A stretch of DNA of 15,157 bases from Verrucomicrobiales bacterium. Lineage in GTDB: Bacteria; Verrucomicrobiota; Verrucomicrobiia; Verrucomicrobiales; Akkermansiaceae. Of this stretch, positions 7,195-14,963 are shown piece after piece. The notes under the pieces are model-generated. The model made no database searches. It had not been told where the DNA came from and saw only the letters and a program-made list of their open reading frames with translations. Both the position numbers and the translations under genes were made by a program. The stretch lies in contig DPWT01000267.1 in assembly GCA_003527555.1 (NCBI GenBank), positions 1-15,157 of the forward strand, read 5' to 3'. The first letter of the stretch is position 1. Each line of letters opens with the position of its first letter.

Positions 7195-9147
7195 ATGCTT
7201 GCCATCCAAAACCTGCACATTGAATTTGGTGCGAGAGTCATCTTTAAGGACCTCTCGTTCACTGTGCATGCAAAGGAACGAATCGCATTCGCCGGGCACA
7301 ACGGGGCTGGAAAATCCACCCTGATGAAGTGTATCGGTGGTATTCTTGAGCCAAACAGCGGCAAAATAGTCAAACCAAAACACTGCGATGTCGGGTATCT
7401 GCCACAGGAAGGAATCCATATCCAAGGGATCACACTCTGGGACGAGGTAGAATCAGCTTTCGCCGAAACACGCGATCTGCAAAGAGAAATCGATGCCCTC
7501 TCGGGAAAACTCCACAGCCTCGACCCACGCTCCGCCCCCTACTCAGATCTACTTCACGAAATCGGTGACCTCGAACTAAAACTCGACGCCGCTGATCCAG
7601 GAACCATCAAACCGAAAATGGAATCGGTGCTCATTGGGCTAGGATTCAAACGCACCGACTTCACACGCGACTGCGCTGAGTTTTCCGGCGGTTGGCAAAT
7701 GCGCATTGCTCTGGCCAAGCTTCTGCTGATTCAGCCGCAGGTTCTTTTGTTGGATGAACCGACCAACCACCTCGACATCGATTCACAGAAGTGGATGGAA
7801 AGTTATTTGGTCAATTACCCTGGTGCTATCCTGATCATTTCCCACGATCTGGCACTGCTCGACATGCTGACTACTCGCACCATCGCGTTCCACCACGGTC
7901 GCGCCGAGGAATACGCCGGCAACTATTCATTTTACTCCAAGGAGTCGGTCCTCAGAAAAGAAATCCTCGTCAAACAATATAAAGCCCAGCAGCGAGAGAT
8001 TAAGCAGATCCAAGACTTCATCGATCGGTTCCGCGCCAAAGCCACCAAGGCAAAACAAGTTCAAAGCCGCATCAAGCAGCTGGAAAAAATCGAAGTCATT
8101 CAGATCGAGCAGGACGACGCCGTGATGAGCTTCCGGTTCCCCGACCCCCCCGCCTCCGGACATAGCGTGGCAACACTGGAGAATGCCAGCAAAGCGTACG
8201 GCAATATCAATATTTTTAACGAATTCGACTTTGAAATCACCCGCGGCGAGCGCATGGCTATTGTGGGGCCTAACGGTGCGGGAAAATCAACTTTCTGCCG
8301 ACTCATCACCGGCCAAGAAGAACCTGACAGCGGCACGCACAAATTTGGCCACAAAGCGGCGGCATCGTTTTTCTCCCAGAACCACGCCGATGAACTCGAC
8401 CCAAACACCACGGTGCTCGAATGTGCCGAGGGTGCAGCATCACGCGAGAACGCACCGCTTGCAAGAAATCTGTTAGGATGTTTCCTCTTCCGAGGTGATG
8501 ACGTGTTTAAAAAAGTCGGTGTGCTCTCCGGTGGTGAGCGATCACGCGTAGCCCTCGTTTGTATGCTTCTACGCCCCGCAAACTTCCTAATCCTCGACGA
8601 ACCTACCAACCACCTAGACATACAGTCGCAGGAGGTTTTACAAAATGCACTGCGCGAATACCCAGGCAGCTACCTGATCGTTTCCCACAACCGCTCGTTC
8701 CTCGACCCAATCGTCGATAAAACCCTCGAATTTCGCCAAGGCCACCCACCACGGATGTTTGCTGGAAACATTTCCTACTACCTCGACAAAATTGAGGAGG
8801 AAAAAGGCAAAGACGCATCTACTAATCGTGTTCAAAAAACCACGACTTCATCGTCTTCTACGAACCGCAAGGAACAACGCAAGCGCGAAGCCGCTGAACG
8901 CAAAAAACGCAATGACATATTGAAGCCATTGCAAACTGAACTCGAGCAGTTGGAAAAAACCATCGCCGAATACGAAGCCGCCCAAGCAACGCTCACCGAA
9001 CATATGTCAGCCCAAGATGTAGCATCAGATGGCGACAAGATGCTCCAAGCGACCAACGCATACCAAGCACTCACCGAGAAGCTCGAAAATGCGATTTCAC
9101 GCTGGGGCGAAGTCAGTGATGCGCTCGAACAATTGGAAACTCCGTAA
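7195..9147 (+). CDS. ABC-F family ATPase, YheS/Uup-like
   Basis: About 650 residues from the ATG at 7195, with two ABC ATPase domains and no membrane span. This is the ABC-F class, cytoplasmic proteins that act on the ribosome (translation factors or antibiotic-resistance proteins). Domain 1: Walker A GHNGAGKST (34-42), signature FSGGWQMR (163-170), Walker B LLLDEPTNHLD (184-194). Domain 2: Walker A GPNGAGKST (358-366), signature LSGGERSR (444-451), Walker B LILDEPTNHLD (465-475). Between them a charged helical linker (about 260-302) matches the P-site tRNA interaction motif region. A Lys/Glu-rich coiled-coil tail (about 560-645) follows. The FSGGW signature and the tail resemble YheS and Uup more than EttA. 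The frame is open back to a TTG at 7144, but homologues begin as here (MLAIQNLHIEFG), so the extra 17 residues are rejected. I see no sign that it gives drug resistance. Confidence 0.95.
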   Translation: MLAIQNLHIEFGARVIFKDLSFTVHAKERIAFAGHNGAGKSTLMKCIGGILEPNSGKIVKPKHCDVGYLPQEGIHIQGITLWDEVESAFAETRDLQREIDALSGKLHSLDPRSAPYSDLLHEIGDLELKLDAADPGTIKPKMESVLIGLGFKRTDFTRDCAEFSGGWQMRIALAKLLLIQPQVLLLDEPTNHLDIDSQKWMESYLVNYPGAILIISHDLALLDMLTTRTIAFHHGRAEEYAGNYSFYSKESVLRKEILVKQYKAQQREIKQIQDFIDRFRAKATKAKQVQSRIKQLEKIEVIQIEQDDAVMSFRFPDPPASGHSVATLENASKAYGNINIFNEFDFEITRGERMAIVGPNGAGKSTFCRLITGQEEPDSGTHKFGHKAAASFFSQNHADELDPNTTVLECAEGAASRENAPLARNLLGCFLFRGDDVFKKVGVLSGGERSRVALVCMLLRPANFLILDEPTNHLDIQSQEVLQNALREYPGSYLIVSHNRSFLDPIVDKTLEFRQGHPPRMFAGNISYYLDKIEEEKGKDASTNRVQKTTTSSSSTNRKEQRKREAAERKKRNDILKPLQTELEQLEKTIAEYEAAQATLTEHMSAQDVASDGDKMLQATNAYQALTEKLENAISRWGEVSDALEQLETP

Positions 9148-9151
9148 AGTA

Positions 9152-9166
9152 AACGCAATTTGCGTT
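9152..9166. promoter_or_regulatory. Perfect 15-nt inverted repeat upstream of the multi-haem gene
   Basis: AACGCAA-T-TTGCGTT has 7-bp arms and a one-base centre. It lies 4 nt after the ABC-F stop and 56 nt before the start of the next gene. The arms leave no loop, so an operator fits better than a hairpin. The following sequence (TAATAATC, then TATTGT at 9191-9196) may contain a promoter, but no well-spaced pair of hexamers is convincing. Confidence 0.4.
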
Positions 9167-9222
9167 GTAATAATCGCCGCCCATCTGCTGTATTGTAGCA
9201 AATCAGAACGTTTGTACGAATC

Positions 9223-12200
9223 ATGTTCCGCACTTTACTCCTAACCTCATTCGTTTTTTCTAGCTACCTCCACAGCGCTGAGCACACCACTCGCGCCGAT
9301 TGGATTAAACACAGAAACGAGCAAGCAAAACACACCAAGTGGTACCACAAAATGGATACTGGCCCCGTCTGGGCATACACGTTTGGCGACTACTACCAGG
9401 GGGAAAAACGCACCGGCGCCCTCAAGGGGCTGCGCCTGGAACTGTCGAAAAACGATGACATCTTCTCCCTATTCGATACCGAAACTCTACGCTTCAGCAC
9501 CGTCTACCATGGTGGTCTGCACTGGGGCGCCACCCCATGGACTGGTGCGCATGGCAAGCTAATCTCCATGGCAAACGAAACAGGTAATATTTTCCAGAAT
9601 GCCTCCAAAGCCGGTTGGGCCGATAAAAATGGCTCGTTTGCTGATGATCGCGAGTTTCCTGGTCACGGCAACCTCGCCGAAGATCACGCCAGATGGAACG
9701 GACACTACCGCCACGGCGAACAAATGATTCTCGACTACTCCGTCCTCGGCTCCCGCGTCCTCGAAATGCCCACCGCCAAAGTCGTCAACGGACACCCCGC
9801 CGCCTTCAGACAGTTCGACCTAGCACCCTGCGATCACGATAGAATCCTGCTCGTTGCCAGCCACGAAGGCTCGATTATCAAGATCGATAAAAAAGGTCTC
9901 AACGCGATGGTTTTGCCAACGACCGAGACGAACAGCAAAAAAAAGCCTAACAAGAAGGAAAAAAAATTGACCGTCATCATGGATCGCACCGATGAGGACT
10001 GGGACAAGCTCCGCATGGGCGCCCCTTCTTCAAAAGATCTGATTGACCGGAAATCAAACAAAAAAACATTTTTCCGCGTGATTCCAGAATTCACTCAAAC
10101 ACACGCAGCCGGTGGTGACGAGGAAGGCGTTGCTGTCCGCTTGAACGACGGTGCAGCTGCACGCGGAGGAAAAGACAGACAACGTAGTTTCCTATTCGCC
10201 AATAACAAAAAACCCGGGAGATTGGAGCTGAATCTCAGAACACAGAAATCCATCAATAGCATCCATCTGTATTCCGCGCACAGGGCAGCTCAGGTTCTAC
10301 AAGATGTCGAGATTTACGGAACCACCAACGAACATGCTAACCCTACAATCCCCGCTGAAAAAATCACTCAAGGTGGATGGAAAAAAATAACCGCTTATAA
10401 TACACGTCATCTCCAACCTGGCGGCAAACACGGCGTCGCCATTGTTACTAAAAATGACAAAGCCATCGGAGAATTCCACAAGCTTTTATTTATCTGCAAG
10501 CCCTGCCGACCCAAGGACGAACTTCACACCCTCTTTTCTGAGATCGACGTTTACGGCGATAAAGCACCCGCGATCAAACCCGTCCCACGTCAGGACACAC
10601 AACTCGCTGTAGCGGTACGTGGCTCCGGCATCAGCCTCAAGGATGCAGGAAATGGCTCCCTTACACTACACATCCCTGCCAGTAAAAGGCTCACCCAGTT
10701 TTCAATTGGTTATATAACAACCAAGCCAGAACTGTTAGGCAAAGCGCGCCTATCACTACAGAAAACCACGCCCGCTCCACGCGAACTCGCCTCCCTAACC
10801 AAAGGCGGACCCACCGTTTACCCACAAACCGTCACCGTCAACTCCGAACTTGCCATCGGTGATGACACCTGGCTCGTCGACCAAATTGGCCTACCCGTCG
10901 AGAACCCATGGCACTCTAACATCCGCGCCGGCGGCTTCGATTTGTTCTCCGATGGTGACTCCGCAGCCATCAGCACATGGAACGGTGACGTCTGGATCGT
11001 TAGGGGACTGAAAGGCGACTGGAAACAAGTTCAATGGCGACGTTTTGCTACCGGGCTGTTCGAAACTCTGGGACTGAAAATCGTCGATGACGTCATCTAC
11101 GTTCACGGCCGCGACCAGCTCACCCGTCTGCACGACCAGAATAACGACGGCGAGGCCGATTGGTATGAGTGCTTTAACAACGACGTCCTTATCACCAAGA
11201 ACTTCCATGAGTTCGCCTTCTCCTTGCAAACCGATAAGGAAGGCAACTTTTATATCACTAAGGGTGCGCCGGTGCTAGGCGGCGGTCGTGGATTCGATAA
11301 AATCCTCCCCCACAACGGCACCGTCATGCGTATTTCCAAGGATGGTAAAAACCTCGAGGTCCTCGCCACCGGCATACGCGCACCGGGCGGGCTCGGCGTT
11401 GGGCCTAACGGAGAGATCACTACCGGTGAAAACGAAGGCACATGGCAGCCGTGCTGTAAGCTCAACTACTTCACCGGCAAGAATAAATTCCTGGGTGTAG
11501 AAGATGCCGCACACCACCTGAAGGGCCAAAAATTGCACGAACCGCTCTGCTATTTTCCCATGCGTATCGATAACTCAGGCGGCGGTCAGGTTTGGGCACC
11601 CAAGAACTCAAAATGGGGTCTCAAGTCCAATGAACTAGTTCACCTCTCCTACGGTAAAAGCTCGCTTTACCGAGTCCTCAAAGAGGAGGTCGGCGGCATG
11701 ATGCAGGGCGGCGTCGTTCGTATCCCAGTGAAACTCAAGTCCTCCGCCATGCGCGCCCGCTTCCACCAAGACGGATCGATGTATGTGCTCGGATACCGCG
11801 GCTGGCAAACCAACGCCGCCACCCCTCAGGCATTCCACCGCATCCGCTACAACAACAAACCCGTCACCATCCCAGACCAACTGAAAGCCACCGACAAAGG
11901 CCTCTACATCCGCTTCGAAAAAGAACTCGATGCCTCGACCGTGGCAGACAAATATAACTTCAAGGTAGAGCGCTGGAAATACATGCGCACCAAACAATAC
12001 GGCTCCGGCGAGTTCTCGATCGATAACCCGGATCTCAAAGCCGAAAAACTAGCTCATGAGCGTGAGTCAAAAAAACACCGCAAGCATGACCAAGTAGAAA
12101 TCGCACGCAGCACCCTACTGCCCGATAAAAAAACTGTCTTTCTGCATATCCCAAGCATGAAGCCCGCCCAGCAAATGAGCATCGTCTATAAACTTAAGTT

Positions 12201-14283
12201 CGCTAATCAATCATCCGCCGAAGGCGAGATCGTCAACACCGTGCACAAAATGAACCCGCATCAGGATTCAAGCCTGTTGGGACAGACGCAGAATGAAACT
12301 GTCACAAACGATCAACTCCAGCCCGGCCTAGTTCAGAAAATCAGCGTAGATGGAAAATCCGACCACCGCGTGAACCGACTGCCCGCCCTGCAAGTGGATG
12401 TCAATGAAGCCGCCTCCGACATGCTCGAACCCGGCAAGTTCACTTCCGAGTGGTCCGGCGTTCTTAAGATCGAACAACGCATGTCACCCCAGTTCGCCTT
12501 GCACACACGCGGAGCCGCCACCCTCACCATCAACGGCAAAGAAATCCTCAAGGTCAGCGACGAGAAAGACGCCCACAGCAAGGCACTCTCTGACGCCGTC
12601 CAACTCGACCCCGGCAAGCATCCCTTTTCCCTCAAATACAACAGTAGCTCCGCAGCCGGACATGTCCGCGTGCTCTGGAAAACCGGGTCAGCCCCACTAC
12701 ACAACATCCCCGCTACTTACTTTGCACACAAACCTCACCACGAGCTCACACAAGCCCTAGCCCTAAGACAGGGACGCGACCTCCTGCTTGAGCAAAAATG
12801 CACCGCATGCCACAGCCAATCTAACAAAAAAAACCTCCCCGACATACTCGAGAAGGGCCCAGACATGAAAGGCATTGGCTCACGTGTCAGCTCCGACTGG
12901 ATCGCACAGTGGCTAGCCAAACCACACACCCTGAACCCAGGCACCACCATGCCTGCTTTTGTTGATGCAAATACTGAAAAAGGCCGCCAGGACGCCGCCG
13001 ACATGGCTGCCTACCTTGCAACAATCACTGAAGATACAGCTGCACAACCTGAGCCACAATCCGACACCCAAACAATCAAACTCGGCGGTGGAAAATTCCA
13101 TATGCTAGGGTGCGTCGCATGCCACAACCTACCGGGAACCACGCTCAAGAAGGACAACAACCGCACACCCCTGCACAATATCAGTAGCAAGTTCACCGGT
13201 GATTCGCTCGTGAAATATCTCAGTAAACCGGACAAGCACTACAGCGCCAGCAAGATGCCCGATTTCCAGCTGAGCCAGCCCGAAGCAACCCAGCTCGCTG
13301 CATTCCTGATGAGCACTTCCAAGGGCAAAGGCACCCCTGCCACGAAATTGCCTCAAGGTAACGTCGCACGGGGCAAACAACTCGTCGTATCCCACAACTG
13401 CGCCGCCTGCCACAATGACCTCGAGCCCAATCCCAACAAACTCGCTGATTTCAACACCATCCTCAGCACCAACTGGCAGCAAAAAGGATGCGCCTCCGAA
13501 AAACCATCCGCCAAATCACCACGCTTCAATTTGACCACCCAGCAGCGCAAGCTACTCGAACAATTCCGCGCTGAGAAAGGTAAAAATGCACCGCAGGCAC
13601 TGGCACACACGTCGAGTCACGATTACACCGACCGACAGTTCAAGTCCCTCAACTGCATCGCATGCCACAGCCGCGATGAGGAACCGTCACTGCTCGCAAG
13701 CATCCACGCGCAAAGCCAGCATCTTATGAAAGGTGTGCCAGTCGATGATCGCAATAAAGTCGACCAGTCACGCCCGCAGCTCACTTACATCGGTGAAATG
13801 CTGCACACCGACTACATCCAGCGCACACTCGATGGCAAAGTTAGTAAACGTGCCCGCCCATGGCTCTCCATGCGTATGCCCGCATTCCAGTCCCGTGCCA
13901 AACTCATGGCCACCGGACTCAGCAAACAACACGGCATGGCACCAAGCACACCGAAGGCTGGGGATATCGACCCCACCAAAACCAAGGTCGGCAAAAAACT
14001 CGTCGGCTCCAACGGTGGCTTCGCCTGCAACATCTGCCACGCCGATGGCGACACCAAGGCCACCGCCGCCTTCGAGGTGGAGGGTATCAATTTCGACCAA
14101 GTCGCACAACGCCTACGCCCAGGCTTCTACCACCGCTGGATGGAAAACCCACAAAGCATCAATCCGACCACCAAGATGCCACGCTACACCCAGGACAACA
14201 AATCCCCCCTACCCGACTACAACAACGACGCCCAAAAACAATTCGACGCCATCCTCGAATACTTCCGTAGTCTGGAAAAATAA
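9223..14283 (+). CDS. Giant exported five-haem c-type cytochrome with propeller, discoidin-like and PA14-like domains
   Basis: 1686 residues, of the large exported haem proteins common in Planctomycetota and Verrucomicrobiota. A signal peptide (1-19) is cleaved near HSA|EH. Domains in order: an N-terminal family domain (about 20-215, resembling DUF6797), a Lys-rich linker (about 235-255), a discoidin-like beta domain (about 280-448), a dehydrogenase-type beta-propeller (about 560-890), a beta-rich segment (about 890-1015), a PA14-like domain (about 1030-1175), then five CXXCH sites: CTACH 1193, CVACH 1297, CAACH 1393, CIACH 1478, CNICH 1602. Likely Met axial ligands follow four of them (M1243, M1345, M1552, M1652); none follows the third. 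It probably binds carbohydrate and passes electrons in the periplasm or at the surface; the substrate is unknown. No Shine-Dalgarno sequence is seen; the start is set by the signal peptide. It is alone in its operon, judging by the stem-loop after the stop. Confidence 0.92.
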   Translation: MFRTLLLTSFVFSSYLHSAEHTTRADWIKHRNEQAKHTKWYHKMDTGPVWAYTFGDYYQGEKRTGALKGLRLELSKNDDIFSLFDTETLRFSTVYHGGLHWGATPWTGAHGKLISMANETGNIFQNASKAGWADKNGSFADDREFPGHGNLAEDHARWNGHYRHGEQMILDYSVLGSRVLEMPTAKVVNGHPAAFRQFDLAPCDHDRILLVASHEGSIIKIDKKGLNAMVLPTTETNSKKKPNKKEKKLTVIMDRTDEDWDKLRMGAPSSKDLIDRKSNKKTFFRVIPEFTQTHAAGGDEEGVAVRLNDGAAARGGKDRQRSFLFANNKKPGRLELNLRTQKSINSIHLYSAHRAAQVLQDVEIYGTTNEHANPTIPAEKITQGGWKKITAYNTRHLQPGGKHGVAIVTKNDKAIGEFHKLLFICKPCRPKDELHTLFSEIDVYGDKAPAIKPVPRQDTQLAVAVRGSGISLKDAGNGSLTLHIPASKRLTQFSIGYITTKPELLGKARLSLQKTTPAPRELASLTKGGPTVYPQTVTVNSELAIGDDTWLVDQIGLPVENPWHSNIRAGGFDLFSDGDSAAISTWNGDVWIVRGLKGDWKQVQWRRFATGLFETLGLKIVDDVIYVHGRDQLTRLHDQNNDGEADWYECFNNDVLITKNFHEFAFSLQTDKEGNFYITKGAPVLGGGRGFDKILPHNGTVMRISKDGKNLEVLATGIRAPGGLGVGPNGEITTGENEGTWQPCCKLNYFTGKNKFLGVEDAAHHLKGQKLHEPLCYFPMRIDNSGGGQVWAPKNSKWGLKSNELVHLSYGKSSLYRVLKEEVGGMMQGGVVRIPVKLKSSAMRARFHQDGSMYVLGYRGWQTNAATPQAFHRIRYNNKPVTIPDQLKATDKGLYIRFEKELDASTVADKYNFKVERWKYMRTKQYGSGEFSIDNPDLKAEKLAHERESKKHRKHDQVEIARSTLLPDKKTVFLHIPSMKPAQQMSIVYKLKFANQSSAEGEIVNTVHKMNPHQDSSLLGQTQNETVTNDQLQPGLVQKISVDGKSDHRVNRLPALQVDVNEAASDMLEPGKFTSEWSGVLKIEQRMSPQFALHTRGAATLTINGKEILKVSDEKDAHSKALSDAVQLDPGKHPFSLKYNSSSAAGHVRVLWKTGSAPLHNIPATYFAHKPHHELTQALALRQGRDLLLEQKCTACHSQSNKKNLPDILEKGPDMKGIGSRVSSDWIAQWLAKPHTLNPGTTMPAFVDANTEKGRQDAADMAAYLATITEDTAAQPEPQSDTQTIKLGGGKFHMLGCVACHNLPGTTLKKDNNRTPLHNISSKFTGDSLVKYLSKPDKHYSASKMPDFQLSQPEATQLAAFLMSTSKGKGTPATKLPQGNVARGKQLVVSHNCAACHNDLEPNPNKLADFNTILSTNWQQKGCASEKPSAKSPRFNLTTQQRKLLEQFRAEKGKNAPQALAHTSSHDYTDRQFKSLNCIACHSRDEEPSLLASIHAQSQHLMKGVPVDDRNKVDQSRPQLTYIGEMLHTDYIQRTLDGKVSKRARPWLSMRMPAFQSRAKLMATGLSKQHGMAPSTPKAGDIDPTKTKVGKKLVGSNGGFACNICHADGDTKATAAFEVEGINFDQVAQRLRPGFYHRWMENPQSINPTTKMPRYTQDNKSPLPDYNNDAQKQFDAILEYFRSLEK

Positions 14284-14290
14284 TAGTGCA

Positions 14291-14324
14291 GCCACAGGGA
14301 GCGACACTCTTGTCGCCCTGTGGC
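14291..14324. terminator. Long stem-loop just after the multi-haem gene (terminator or REP-like element)
   Basis: The left arm is GCCACAGG (14291-14298), a GA bulge, then GCGACA (14301-14306). The loop is CTCT (14307-14310), and the right arm is TGTCGC followed directly by CCTGTGGC. This gives 14 perfect base pairs with one two-base bulge, starting 8 nt after the stop codon. There is no T-run after it, so it is not a standard intrinsic terminator, though it could still end transcription or protect the mRNA 3' end. The GCGACA...TGTCGC core also resembles scattered extragenic palindromes I recall from verrucomicrobial genomes; that recollection needs checking. Confidence 0.5.
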
Positions 14325-14348
14325 CCATGCACCCCAACAAGCTCCCAA

Positions 14349-14388
14349 CCCCACTCCCCATCTCCCGGGGAACGGGTAGTGGGGGGGG
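14349..14388. repeat. GC-rich inverted repeat with G-quadruplex-type tract
   Basis: CCCCACT (14349-14355) can pair with AGTGGGG (14378-14384). The right half also fits the four-G-tract pattern on the plus strand: GGGG, AAC, GGG, TAGT, then a run of eight G (14381-14388). It stands out against the AT-richer sequence that follows. It may be a second transcription end signal or part of a repeat element. Confidence 0.35.
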
Positions 14389-14411
14389 TAAAGCAAAATT
14401 TCGTCCTCATC

Positions 14412-14716
14412 CTAGTATTGTTTGACGACTTGTTTGATCCAGCCACGAACGTGTTGGAGATAGCTTTCATCTCCGGTGGAGAGAAAAAAGGTGATCCTGC
14501 CATAGGATGGCCTCGCCCTTGGCTATAATTTTTGCTAGCTGGATACGGAGATCGATATTCTTGAGAAATTGGCCATTGATACTCTCGATCTTTTGGCCAT
14601 TTAATTTTGCCAGTTGCCTCGGCGGTAGAGCCCAACTCAACCTTACTCAGAAGCATCTTGGTTAGTTTGATCTTCATGTTTCTGGTTTTTCTCATAAGAA
14701 GAAACTCACCATCTTC
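14412..14716 (-). pseudogene. Decayed gene fragment with a frameshift
   Basis: On the minus strand a protein-like reading frame runs from just after two consecutive stops (14717-14722). It reads EDGEFLLMRKTRNMK and goes on through SQGRGHPMAGSPFF to a run of six T (A6 on plus, 14484-14489). Beyond that run the original frame loses protein character, while the next frame reads LSTGDESYLQHVRGWIKQ and ends in TAG at 14412-14414. One extra T in the run would join them into about 102 codons. The fragment has no proper start and begins after stops, so it looks like the internal or C-terminal remnant of a lost gene. The family is not recognised; there are no transposase motifs. It may still be chance, as the stretch is short. 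Confidence 0.4.
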
Positions 14717-14963
14717 CTATTAGAGGCTGATCATTTTAATTAAGTCGTCGGATTACTTAGGGAGTTTTCCCTGTTTGGTTTATTCAAAGAAAATCATCGG
14801 GTTGGCTCCCTTAATTTATCTAAGACTGGCCGTGATCGTAACAACGATGGTTGTGTGAAACACCACCTAACCAAAGAGGGAACACACCGCTCTAAAAATG
14901 AGTGATTTAAATTGAAAACACCCTCCATCGGTGTTCAGACTGTGCAACAAAACAACTCAATCT
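14717..14963. promoter_or_regulatory. Upstream region of the sulfatase gene with small hairpins
   Basis: No gene is seen here. Three inverted repeats can be read: AGGGA-GTTT-TCCCT (14759-14772), an imperfect one with GGTTGTGT and ACACCACC around GAA (14849-14867, one mismatch), and AACACC-CTCCATC-GGTGTT (14917-14935), the last 28 nt before the sulfatase ATG. A loosely repeated GRAACAC sequence occurs near 14857, 14879 and 14914. These could be regulatory sites, but I see no convincing -35/-10 pair: TTGAAA at 14912-14917 has no matching -10. Confidence 0.3.

Noticed and set aside
12333..12707. Antisense open frame of 124 codons inside the multi-haem gene
   Set aside because: It lies fully within the PA14-like coding region, has no motifs, and its composition is expected of an antisense shadow.
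13733..14425. 230-codon open frame on the plus strand overlapping the multi-haem gene
   Set aside because: It is a +1-type shadow of a C-rich coding region: Thr, Pro and Ser-rich, with no motifs. The multi-haem frame here carries haem sites 5 and MP motifs.
14524..14529. Perfect TATAAT hexamer on the plus strand
   Set aside because: There is no -35 hexamer at proper distance and no gene starts within 400 bp downstream; it lies in the decayed fragment and is likely chance.
14159..14695. 178-codon minus-strand open frame as one intact gene
   Set aside because: Its second half is antisense to the multi-haem gene and not protein-like; only the part before the T6 run looks coding, so it is better read as a frameshifted remnant ending at 14412.
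14284..14963. Mobile element or tRNA in the long gap before the sulfatase
   Set aside because: No transposase motifs, no paired terminal repeats with target duplication and no cloverleaf-like sequence were seen.
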